From [Flavobacterium] thermophilum (GTDB taxonomy: Bacteria; Bacillota; Bacilli; Bacillales; Anoxybacillaceae), in assembly GCA_900450595.1 (NCBI GenBank), contig UGGS01000001.1, positions 620,001-684,000 on the forward strand: a DNA stretch of 64,000 bases. The letters are read 5' to 3'. Made by a program: the position numbers and the translations under genes. The notes beneath the pieces are model-generated. The model was given only the letters and a program-made list of their open reading frames with translations. It had not been told where the DNA came from and did not search any database. Of this stretch, positions 25,929 to 33,710 are shown one piece after another (position 1 is the first letter of the stretch; each line of letters opens with the position of its first letter).

Positions 25929-27932
25929 TTGACGCACGATGAAATGAAAGCGATTACGGAAGGGACGATTCTTTGGCAGCCGACGGAGGAACAAATCAAA
26001 AACTCCAACCTTTATCGATATATGGAGTGGTTGAGAGAACAGAAAGGGCTCTCCTTCTCTTCGTACCGCGAGCTATGGACATGGTCAGTTGAGCATCTTG
26101 AAGAATTTTGGGAAACGGTTTGGGAATATTGTGGTGTTCAGGCGGCAACGCCATATGAGTGCGTGCTGCGGGAGCGGAAGATGCCGGGGACGGAATGGTT
26201 TCCAGGCGCTGCGCTCAACTATGCGAAACATATTTTCCGGCATGCGCGCGCCGACCGCCCGGCCATCATTTTCCGTTCAGAGCGCGTGCCGTACCGGGAA
26301 GTGTCCTGGCAGGAGCTCGGTGAAAAAACGGCGGCGATCGCCAAAGCATTGCGAGCGATGGGAGTGAAGCGCGGCGATCGCGTCGTCGCGTATATGCCGA
26401 ATATCCCCGAGACAGTGATGGCGTTTTTGGCGTGCGCCTCGATCGGCGCCATTTGGTCCAGTTGCTCGCCGGATTTTGGCGCCGGCAGCGTCATTGACCG
26501 GTTCGCGCAAATCGAGCCGACCGTGTTGTTTGCGGTCGACGGCTGCCAATACAACGGCAAAGAATTTGACAAAATGCCGGTCGTATCCGAATTGCGCGCC
26601 AAGTTGCCGTCATTGAAAAAGACCGTGCTGCTTCCGTATTGGCGCGGGCAGATGGAGGCTCCGGATGAGGGCGTTGTGCTGTGGGATGATGTCGTGGCGG
26701 ACAAGGCGGAGCTCGTCTATGACGACGTTCCGTTTCGTCATCCGCTTTGGATTTTGTATTCCTCGGGAACGACCGGCTTGCCGAAGCCGATTGTCCAAGG
26801 GCATGGCGGCATTTTGCTTGAACATTTGAAAGCATTGACGATTTCCGAAAACTTGACGAAAGACAGCACGTTTTTCTGGTTTACGACGACTGGATGGATG
26901 ATGTGGAACTTTTTGATCGGCGGGTTGCTGGCCGGGTCGACCATCGTGCTTTATGACGGCAGTCCGACGTACCCAGACGGCAATGTCTTATGGGATCTTG
27001 CCGAGAAAGCAGGCATCACCCATTTCGGCACGAGCGCGGCGTTTATCAACATCTGCATGAAGCTCGGCTTGAAGCCGAAAGAGCAATATGACTTATCGAA
27101 GCTCAAAGCCGTGCTCTCGACCGGCTCGCCGCTGACGGTCGAAGGGTTCGCCTGGGTGTATGAAAACGTCAAGGATGACATTTGCCTGGCATCATGCAGC
27201 GGCGGAACGGATGTGTGCACCGCGTTTGTCGTCGGTTCGCCGATTTTGCCGGTGCGCGCCGGCATCCTCTCGTGCCGCGCGTTGGGCGCGGATGTGCAGG
27301 CGTTTGACGAAAACGGCCGGCCGCTTGTCAATGAAGTCGGTGAACTTGTCATCACGAAGCCGATGCCGTCGATGCCGCTCTTTTTCTGGAACGATCCAGA
27401 CGGCGAACGGTATCGGAACAGCTATTTTGACACGTACCCGGGCGTCTGGAAGCACGGCGACTGGATTAAAATTGACGAACAAGGGGGATGCGTCATTTAC
27501 GGACGCTCCGACTCGACGATCAACCGTGCCGGCGTCCGCATGGGCACGAGCGAAATTTACCGTGCGGTCGAAGCGGTCGACGGGGTGTTCGAAAGCCTCA
27601 TTGTCGATTTGGAAATGATGGGCAAGCAGTCGTTTATGCCGCTGTTTGTCGTCCTCAAGCCGGGCGCGGTGCTCGATGACGAGCTGAAAGAGCGCATCCG
27701 CCAATCGATTCGGCAGCACGTCTCGCCGCGCTTTGTTCCAGATGAAATTTGCGAGGTGAAGCAAATTCCGAAAACGCTAAACGGCAAGAAAATGGAGATT
27801 CCGATCCGCAAGCTGCTCCTTGGCTTCCCGCTCGAAAAGGCGGTCAACCCAGGCTCGATGGCCAATCCGGAGGCGCTCGACTTTTTCCGCGAGCTGGCGA
27901 AGACGCTGGCGGCAAAGACGCAAATAAGCTGA
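25929..27932 (+). CDS. Acetoacetate--CoA ligase (acetoacetyl-CoA synthetase)
   Basis: 667 residues of the acetyl-CoA-synthetase-like branch: an N-terminal ACS extension (MEWLREQKGLSFSSYRELWTWSVEHLEEFWETVWEY), AMP-binding P-loop YSSGTTGLPKPIVQGHGG, TTTGWMMWN, GTDVCTAF, and the A8/A10 region SDSTINRAGVRMGTSEIYR and KTLNGKKMEIPIRKLL. This domain order and length fit AacS, which activates acetoacetate for use as carbon source or polymer precursor. TTG 25929 is the best start with AAAGGCGG eleven bases upstream. Confidence 0.85.
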   Translation: MTHDEMKAITEGTILWQPTEEQIKNSNLYRYMEWLREQKGLSFSSYRELWTWSVEHLEEFWETVWEYCGVQAATPYECVLRERKMPGTEWFPGAALNYAKHIFRHARADRPAIIFRSERVPYREVSWQELGEKTAAIAKALRAMGVKRGDRVVAYMPNIPETVMAFLACASIGAIWSSCSPDFGAGSVIDRFAQIEPTVLFAVDGCQYNGKEFDKMPVVSELRAKLPSLKKTVLLPYWRGQMEAPDEGVVLWDDVVADKAELVYDDVPFRHPLWILYSSGTTGLPKPIVQGHGGILLEHLKALTISENLTKDSTFFWFTTTGWMMWNFLIGGLLAGSTIVLYDGSPTYPDGNVLWDLAEKAGITHFGTSAAFINICMKLGLKPKEQYDLSKLKAVLSTGSPLTVEGFAWVYENVKDDICLASCSGGTDVCTAFVVGSPILPVRAGILSCRALGADVQAFDENGRPLVNEVGELVITKPMPSMPLFFWNDPDGERYRNSYFDTYPGVWKHGDWIKIDEQGGCVIYGRSDSTINRAGVRMGTSEIYRAVEAVDGVFESLIVDLEMMGKQSFMPLFVVLKPGAVLDDELKERIRQSIRQHVSPRFVPDEICEVKQIPKTLNGKKMEIPIRKLLLGFPLEKAVNPGSMANPEALDFFRELAKTLAAKTQIS

Positions 27933-27954
27933 AGTCCCTTTTTGGAAGCGTGCG

Positions 27955-27994
27955 AAAGGTTGTTATTAAGTGGAGATGCTTAATAACAACCTTT
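27955..27994. other. Perfect 16-bp hairpin behind acetoacetyl-CoA synthetase
   Basis: The arms 27955-27970 and 27979-27994 are perfectly complementary with an 8-base loop. No proper T tract follows (CTATGTATT), so it may be a weak terminator or an mRNA-end stabiliser. Confidence 0.55.
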
Positions 27995-28324
27995 CTATGT
28001 ATTAGTGAATTATAAATAGAGGAGTCGGGGGCATGGAAGAAAGCAAGCGGACTAGGCTAGTTTGGAAATCCATCGGTGATTGAGGAGCGGACGACGGTGA
28101 AAGAGATGTTGGGGCGATGAGACGAGACGGTGTCCGTTTTTATGATGAGAAAGTCCGGAAGATCTGTTTAGGAGAACCTTCCGGGCTTCATTTGCGGCGA
28201 CGATGATTCGGAGTTTTAGTATGACGTAAGCAGGGGGATGTTGTTTGATGATGGCTATGTTCACACAGGATATGGAACAAGCGTTAAACGTCGAAGAGAT
28301 CAACGAAATGGAGCGGACTGACGT
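27995..28324. other. Noncoding stretch with possible gene debris
   Basis: 330 bases hold only very short frames, such as 26 codons from 28248 (MMAMFTQDMEQALNVEEIN). A small stem GTCCGGAAGAT...ACCTTCCGGGC lies near 28153-28189. I see no gene I can support. Confidence 0.35.
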
Positions 28325-28711
28325 CTAGTACATATTGAGCGCCGTCTTGACCCGCTTGATCTCCTTTTTGTTTTCGAACAGCTCTTCAACTAAAATGTTT
28401 TGGCCGTTGGCGACATCGGTGATCCGTTTGTCCATGTCGGCCACTTGCTGGCTTAATTGGTTGAGTTGTTCATTCGTTTGCTGCACTTGTTTGGCGAGCT
28501 GGTCGACTTGCTCATGAGTTTGCTGTACTTGGTGGTTCAGCTGCTGCACTTGGCTGTTAAGGTGTTGGACTTGTTGGCCCAGTTGCTGCACTTGCTCGTT
28601 TGTTTGTTGCACCTGTTGGCCCAGTTGCTGCACTTGTCCGTTCGTTTGTTGCAGCTGGTCGGCGAGTTCTTTAATGGCTTGCCAAATCATTTCATTTGAG
28701 ATCGCTCCCAT
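28325..28711 (-). CDS. Heptad-repeat coiled-coil protein
   Basis: 128 residues. After a short N-terminal segment (MGAISNEMIWQAIKELADQL) residues about 20-95 are consecutive seven-residue units built on VQQLGQQ and VQQTNEQ (for example VQQLGQQ VQQTNEQ VQQLGQQ VQHLNSQ VQQLNHQ), with V or L at the first position and T, L or M at the fourth. This predicts one long parallel coiled coil. A more ordinary charged tail follows (VEELFENKKEIKRVKTALNMY). The start has AAAGGAG upstream. Function unknown; a scaffold or tether is possible. Confidence 0.75.
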   Translation of the reverse strand: MGAISNEMIWQAIKELADQLQQTNGQVQQLGQQVQQTNEQVQQLGQQVQHLNSQVQQLNHQVQQTHEQVDQLAKQVQQTNEQLNQLSQQVADMDKRITDVANGQNILVEELFENKKEIKRVKTALNMY

Positions 28712-28868
28712 TCGACAATCTCCTTTCCGGTTCGATTCTCCTTCTATTATACATGGCGAAAGCAAGAGATGATAGAAGAAAGATGACGAAACGTTTTTCT
28801 TTGCGGCGCGCCCCCTCGGTGTGATATACAAAAGAGTGTCAACAGTACACTATTGGAGGATGGGCACT

Positions 28869-29840
28869 GTGATCCGTGTCAGCCATTTGCATAAATCGTT
28901 CCGCGTTCATCGCCGCGATGCGGGATGGCTTGAGGTGGTTCGCCATTTGTGGCGGCGCGACTACCGGGTCATCGAGGCGGTGAAGGACGTTTCGTTTACG
29001 ATTGAAAAAGGAGAAATCGTCGGCTTTTTAGGGCCAAACGGGGCGGGGAAAACGACGACGATGAAAATGCTTGCTGGCCTCTTGCATCCGACATCAGGAG
29101 AGATCACGGTCGGCGGGTTTGTGCCGTTTGAGCAAAAGCCGGAGTTTAAAAAAATGATGAGCTTGGTGATGGGGCAAAAAAGCCAGCTCATTTGGGACAT
29201 CCCGCCGATGGAGACGTTTTTGGTCAATAAAGCCATTTATGACATCGACGATCGGGCTTTCCGCCAGACGCTCGAGGAATTGACGGAGCTGCTCGACTTG
29301 GCGCCGCTTCTTGACAAGCCGACGCGCAGTCTGTCGCTCGGGCAGCGGATGCGCTGCGAGCTGGCGGCCGCGCTGTTGCATCGGCCGCACGTGTTGTTTT
29401 TGGATGAGCCGACGATCGGGCTGGACGTCCATACGCAGGAAAACGTGCGCCGTTTTATCGTCGATTACAATCGGGAGCACGAGACGACGATTTTGTTGAC
29501 ATCGCATTACATGGGTGATGTTGCAGCGCTTTGCGACCGGGTGATGATCATTAACTACGGGCGATTGATTTACGACGGGGAACTGTCGGTGCTGACGGAG
29601 AAGCTGGCGCCGTACAAGCGATTGGAAGTCCGGTTTTCACGAGTTCCGGACATGGATTGGGGAGAGTATGGCGAAGTGGCGGAAATCGAAGAAGGAACAG
29701 TCGTATTGCGGGTGGCGCGCGAGAAGGCGGCGGGGACAGCAGCGCGGTTATTGGAACGGTTTGATGTCCGCGACATCAATATTGAAGACCCGCCGCTTGA
29801 GGAAGTGATTACGCGCGCGTTTCAGGAGGAGCGTGTATGA
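28869..29840 (+). CDS. ABC-2 type transporter ATP-binding protein
   Basis: 323 residues with Walker A GPNGAGKTT (near residue 55), Q-loop, signature SLSLGQRMR, Walker B VLFLDEPTIGLD and switch His TSHYMGD, plus a C-terminal domain of about 90 residues (LEVRFSRVPDMDW). It powers the two permeases that follow, probably for export. GTG 28869 is preferred because GGAGG lies nine bases upstream; ATG 28860 touches it. The 3' end overlaps the next gene by four bases. Confidence 0.88.
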   Translation: MIRVSHLHKSFRVHRRDAGWLEVVRHLWRRDYRVIEAVKDVSFTIEKGEIVGFLGPNGAGKTTTMKMLAGLLHPTSGEITVGGFVPFEQKPEFKKMMSLVMGQKSQLIWDIPPMETFLVNKAIYDIDDRAFRQTLEELTELLDLAPLLDKPTRSLSLGQRMRCELAAALLHRPHVLFLDEPTIGLDVHTQENVRRFIVDYNREHETTILLTSHYMGDVAALCDRVMIINYGRLIYDGELSVLTEKLAPYKRLEVRFSRVPDMDWGEYGEVAEIEEGTVVLRVAREKAAGTAARLLERFDVRDINIEDPPLEEVITRAFQEERV

Positions 29841-30610
29841 TTCGCAAATATATCGCCCTATTGCGGATGAAATACATCGAAATGCTCGCGTATCGGCTTG
29901 CGACGTTCGTCTGGATGACGGGCGCCATCACGCAGCCGCTCATTACGATGTTTGTCTGGATGAACATTCATCCGGAAGAGAGCGATTCGTTTGTCTTTTA
30001 TTTTATGGCCGTCATTTTTGTCGAACGAATGACGAGCGCGTGGGATGTATGGGAGCTGGACCGTGAAATTCGCGAAGGGACGTTTTCGAATTTGCTGCTT
30101 AGGCCGCTTCACCCGATCCATTGGGCGATCGCGGAAAACATCATTTATAAATGGCTGTTTGCCGTCATTTTAGTGCCTGTCTGGGTAGTGGCAGCGACAT
30201 TTTGGCCGGCGCTTCGTCCTCACATGACGGCAAGTCAAATCATGTTGTTTTTGATGGCGGTCGTATTGGGTGCGGCGCTTCGTTTTTTGCTTAGTTACTC
30301 GTGCGGGCTGCTCGCGTTTTGGGTCACAAAGGTGGCGGCGGTGTACGGGGTGATCGATGTGATGTCGCTGTTTTTGTCAGGGCGAATCGCGCCGCTTGAG
30401 TTTTTGCCGCCGACGCTTCGCGAATGGAGCGAGTGGCTGCCGTTTCGCTATATGATCAGTTTCCCGATTGAAATCGCCACCGGGGCGGCAGGCGGCGGAG
30501 AAATAATGCGCGGTTTTGCGATTGCGGCGGGGTGGATGGCCGTGTTTGTCGCGGGGTTGCAGTGGCTTTGGAAAGCAGGAATGCGAAAAAACCAGGCGGT
30601 AGGTGGGTGA
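29837..30610 (+). CDS. ABC-2 family permease (ABC2_membrane_6 type), subunit 1
   Basis: 257 residues, six membrane spans. The opening MIRKYIALLRMKYIEMLAYRLATFVWMTG and the coupling segment REIREGTFSNLLLRPLHPIHW are characteristic of this permease family, which forms heterodimers with a paralogous partner encoded next to it. ATGA overlap with the ATPase gene shows tight coupling. Export substrate unknown. Confidence 0.82.
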   Translation: MIRKYIALLRMKYIEMLAYRLATFVWMTGAITQPLITMFVWMNIHPEESDSFVFYFMAVIFVERMTSAWDVWELDREIREGTFSNLLLRPLHPIHWAIAENIIYKWLFAVILVPVWVVAATFWPALRPHMTASQIMLFLMAVVLGAALRFLLSYSCGLLAFWVTKVAAVYGVIDVMSLFLSGRIAPLEFLPPTLREWSEWLPFRYMISFPIEIATGAAGGGEIMRGFAIAAGWMAVFVAGLQWLWKAGMRKNQAVGG

Positions 30611-30612
30611 AT

Positions 30613-31401
30613 ATGCGGCGGTATGGGCGGGTGTTCCGCGAGTTTTTCCGTGCTTGTTTGGTTGAGGAATTGGAATATCGAAGTGAATTTTTCGGCAATT
30701 TCATCGCCAGCTTTTTTGGTGTCGGCATCGCCCTGCTTACGGTCCATATCTTTTTTTACCAGACGGATCGCTTAGGCGGCTGGACGTATGGGGAAGTGCT
30801 GGTGTTGCTCGGCGTTTTTAATACGCTGCGCGGATGGATCGATTTCGCGCTTCGGCCGAACATGCCGCGTTTGCTTGAGCATGTCCGGCGCGGCACGCTC
30901 GATTATATTTTGACGAAACCGGTCGACAGCATGTTTTACGTCAGCTTCCGCCATCTTGTCTTTTGGCGGCTGATCGATGTAGCGCTTGGCCTCGGCGTCA
31001 TCGGCTACGGCTTGTATGTCGAACGCTACGTGCCGTCGGCGGCGGACGTGCTGATGTTTTTGATCGTGATGGTTGCTTCGCTTTTGCTTATTTATTCGTT
31101 ATGGATGATGCTTATGACGACGTCGTTTTGGGTGGTGCGCATTGATGATTTGTCGTTTATTTTCGATTCGTTTTTTGACACGGCCCGCTTCCCCGGCAGC
31201 ATGTACCGGGGCGCAGTGCGATGGGTGATTACATACATCTTGCCGGCGGTGTTGATCACCAATACGCCGGCTTTGGCGCTGCTTGGAAAATGGCGCATCC
31301 CGACAGCGCTGGCGGCTTTGGCTGCGGCCATTCTCTTTTTATGGCTGGCCCGTCGCTTTTGGCGGTTTGCCTTGCGCTTTTACACCGGGGCGGGCGGGTG
31401 A
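30613..31401 (+). CDS. ABC-2 family permease (ABC2_membrane_6 type), subunit 2
   Basis: 262 residues, about six membrane spans, with the paralogous motif LEHVRRGTLDYILTKPVDSMFYVSF matching subunit 1. It completes a three-gene exporter. It starts two bases after the subunit 1 stop. Confidence 0.82.
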   Translation: MRRYGRVFREFFRACLVEELEYRSEFFGNFIASFFGVGIALLTVHIFFYQTDRLGGWTYGEVLVLLGVFNTLRGWIDFALRPNMPRLLEHVRRGTLDYILTKPVDSMFYVSFRHLVFWRLIDVALGLGVIGYGLYVERYVPSAADVLMFLIVMVASLLLIYSLWMMLMTTSFWVVRIDDLSFIFDSFFDTARFPGSMYRGAVRWVITYILPAVLITNTPALALLGKWRIPTALAALAAAILFLWLARRFWRFALRFYTGAGG

Positions 31402-31408
31402 GGAAACG

Positions 31409-31435
31409 GCTCCTTAGACAGGGGCTTTTTTCTTT
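31409..31435 (+). terminator. Weak Rho-independent terminator of ABC operon
   Basis: GCTCCT pairs with AGGGGC (one G-T pair) and is followed by TTTTTTC. Confidence 0.5.
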
Positions 31436-31700
31436 TGTCATGGTGATTTCGCCAGGGAATCAGCGGCGCGTATATCGACCCATGCCGTCCGATTCGCTTC
31501 TGGCCGCCATGAATAATGGAAAAGCGTTTCAGTGCTGATGACCTGTGCGTTCGGTCGACTGTCTCTTTCTTTGCATTGGCTTAGGATGTCTCCTTTCGCC
31601 GACGGCTCCCAGATCCATTTTTTCCATATTGATGGTTGGATGGCGGAGAGAATGGACACGGAGAAGGGGGAGGATGACTGTTTCTTTGCTTTCATATTCG
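31436..31700. other. Intergenic region before the MerR operon
   Basis: About 265 bases. A minus-strand open frame (31438-31695) exists but lacks a ribosome site and known domains. I see no gene here. Confidence 0.35.
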
Positions 31701-31722
31701 TTGACTTTTACGTAAACGTCAA
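31701..31722. promoter_or_regulatory. Palindromic operator of the MerR/acyl-CoA operon
   Basis: A 22-bp near-perfect palindrome, TTGAC at one end and GTCAA at the other around TTTACGTAAA, with one mismatch per arm. It lies about 45 bases before the MerR gene. It resembles sites described for LiuR-type MerR regulators of branched-chain and fatty acid breakdown, so it is probably the autoregulatory operator. Confidence 0.6.
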
Positions 31723-31765
31723 TTAAAATAAAATTCAGAATATTGATTCTAGAAAAGGGATGGCC

Positions 31766-32155
31766 ATGCACTATTTCACCATTTCCGATTTGGCGCAAGA
31801 GTTTGATGTGAGCACACGGACGATCCGCTATTATGAAGAACGCGGATTGCTCTCCCCAATCCGGACCGAGTCAGGGCAGCGGCTGTATACGAAAAAGGAG
31901 CGGGCGAAACTCAAGCTCATTTTGCGCGGCAAACGGTTCGGCTTTTCGCTTGACGAAATTCATGAGATGATTGCGCTGTTTGATGAGGATCGCACGGGGA
32001 AGAAACAGCTTGAAAAAACGGTCGAATACGGGCGGCGGAAATTGAAGGAGGTGAGCGAGCGGATCGAGGATTTGCTTCAGCTGAAGGCGGAGATGGAAGC
32101 GCTGCTTTCCGATTTTGAACAGCGATTGCGAGAATGGGAGGAATCGGATGGATGA
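31766..32155 (+). CDS. MerR family regulator (LiuR-like) of acyl-CoA metabolism
   Basis: 129 residues. The MerR helix-turn-helix is clear (YFTISDLAQEFDVSTRTIRYYEERGLLSPIRTESGQRLYTKKERAKLKLI), followed by a dimerisation coiled coil (LEKTVEYGRRKLKEVSERIEDLLQLKAEMEALL). There are no cysteines for metal binding, so an acyl-CoA or similar ligand is more likely. ATG 31766 is favoured (AAAAGGG seven bases upstream). It overlaps the acyl-CoA ligase gene by ATGA, so regulator and enzymes form one operon. Confidence 0.85.
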   Translation: MHYFTISDLAQEFDVSTRTIRYYEERGLLSPIRTESGQRLYTKKERAKLKLILRGKRFGFSLDEIHEMIALFDEDRTGKKQLEKTVEYGRRKLKEVSERIEDLLQLKAEMEALLSDFEQRLREWEESDG

Positions 32156-33687
32156 ACATTTCAGAGCTGCTCGCCCGGAATGCGAGGAAATTTCCAGAGA
32201 AAACGGCGGTCATCGAAGGAGAATCATCGCTGTCGTATGCCGAGGTCAACTGCATGGTCAATCGCTTGGCCTCATCATTGGCTCGGCTTGGTGTCGGACG
32301 CGGCGATAAAGTCGCGCTGTATATGCCCAATACCAAAGAGTTTGCCGTTTCGTACTTTGCCGTTTTGCGCCTTGGCGCGGTTGTTGTGCCGATTAACGCG
32401 CGCTTGACGGCGGCTGAGGTGCAGTATATTCTCGGCTATAGCGAGGCAAAGGCGCTCATCGCCCACGATTGGGTGCATCAAGTGCTCGCCCCGCTTGTCG
32501 GTGGAAGCGATGGAATCTGGGTGAAGACCGGGAAGGAGGAAGGCGGTTGGCTGTCGCTCGAGGAGTTGATCGATTCGGGTGATCCAGAAGAGATCGTCTG
32601 CCCAGCCAAAGAGGATGATGAGGCGACGATTTTGTATACATCGGGGACAACGGGGCGGCCAAAAGGGGTGTTGTTCACGCATCGCAATGTGATCACGGTT
32701 GCGGACATGATCGTGATCGAAACGAAAATCGACCGTCAAAGCCGCCTGCTGCATCTCATGCCGCTCAGCCACTCAGCGCCGCTTCATTTGTTTTTCATAG
32801 GCGGCACGTACGTCGGTGCGACCCATGTCCTAGCGCCTGCGTTTTCCCCGGATGCGTTGCTCGAACTGGTCGAGCGTCACAAGATCACCCACTTTTTCGG
32901 CGCGCCAGTGGCGTATTTGTTGACGGCGAAGCATCCGCGGTTTGACGAATACGACCTTTCTTCGGTCCGTTGCTGGATGTACGGCGGGGCTCCGCTGTCG
33001 CGCGAGGAAGTGAAGTTTGTCGCCAGCCGCTTTGGCGCCGGGCGGATGATGTGTTTATACGGTTTGACCGAAGCCGGCCCGAACGGGACGTACTTGTCTC
33101 CTGAGGAGCATGGCGAAAAAGCGGGGAGCGTCGGACGAGATGCCGCTCTTCATTGCGAGGTGGCCCTCGTCGATGAGAACGGACAGGAAGTTGCGCCCGG
33201 CGAGGTCGGGGAGATCGTGCTGCGCGGGGAGAGCATCATGAAAGGATACTACAAGGACGAAGAAAAAACGAACGAGGTGATCAAAGACGGCTGGCTGTAC
33301 ACCGGCGATTTGGCGCGCCGCGATGAAGACGGCTACATTTGGATCGTCGACCGGAAAAAAGATGTCATCATTTCCGGCGGTGTCAACATTTATCCAAAGG
33401 AAGTCGAAGATGTGCTGCGAACGCATCCGGCGATCGCCGATGTTGCCGTGATCGGCGTGCCGCATCCGGAGTGGGGCGAAACAGCAAAAGCGTTTGTTGT
33501 ATTGAGCCAACCTCTCGAACCGCTTGCGGAAGAGTGCAAGCGTTTCCTATCTGACAAGCTGGCTGACTATAAAATTCCGCGTCTGTATGAGGCGATCGCT
33601 GAACTGCCGCGCAATGCGACGGGAAAAGTGTTGAAACAAGTGCTGCGGATGTGGGAGACGACGGCGCAGGGAGCACAGGGACGATAA
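32152..33687 (+). CDS. Acyl-CoA synthetase (AMP-dependent ligase)
   Basis: 511 residues with P-loop ILYTSGTTGRPKGVLFTHRNV, YGLTEAGPNGTYL, GWLYTGDLARRDEDGYIWIVDRKKDVIISGGVNIYPKEVE and a C-terminal ATGKVLKQVLR lysine (A10), all expected of acyl-activating enzymes. Probably activates a fatty or branched-chain acid to its CoA ester, feeding the acyl-CoA dehydrogenase next to it. GGAGG lies ten bases before the ATG. Confidence 0.85.
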   Translation: MNISELLARNARKFPEKTAVIEGESSLSYAEVNCMVNRLASSLARLGVGRGDKVALYMPNTKEFAVSYFAVLRLGAVVVPINARLTAAEVQYILGYSEAKALIAHDWVHQVLAPLVGGSDGIWVKTGKEEGGWLSLEELIDSGDPEEIVCPAKEDDEATILYTSGTTGRPKGVLFTHRNVITVADMIVIETKIDRQSRLLHLMPLSHSAPLHLFFIGGTYVGATHVLAPAFSPDALLELVERHKITHFFGAPVAYLLTAKHPRFDEYDLSSVRCWMYGGAPLSREEVKFVASRFGAGRMMCLYGLTEAGPNGTYLSPEEHGEKAGSVGRDAALHCEVALVDENGQEVAPGEVGEIVLRGESIMKGYYKDEEKTNEVIKDGWLYTGDLARRDEDGYIWIVDRKKDVIISGGVNIYPKEVEDVLRTHPAIADVAVIGVPHPEWGETAKAFVVLSQPLEPLAEECKRFLSDKLADYKIPRLYEAIAELPRNATGKVLKQVLRMWETTAQGAQGR

Positions 33688-33710
33688 GAAGAGGGGAAAG
33701 GGGAGAGACG

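Noticed and set aside
28248..28328. 26-codon frame (MMAMFTQDMEQALNVEEIN)
   Set aside because: Too short and without context to call a gene; noted only as debris.
28457..28699. Plus-strand leucine-rich frame opposite the heptad protein
   Set aside because: Its repeats are the reverse complement of the VQQ repeats; the minus-strand gene has the ribosome site.
31438..31695. 85-codon minus-strand frame before the MerR gene
   Set aside because: There is no ribosome site and no recognisable fold.
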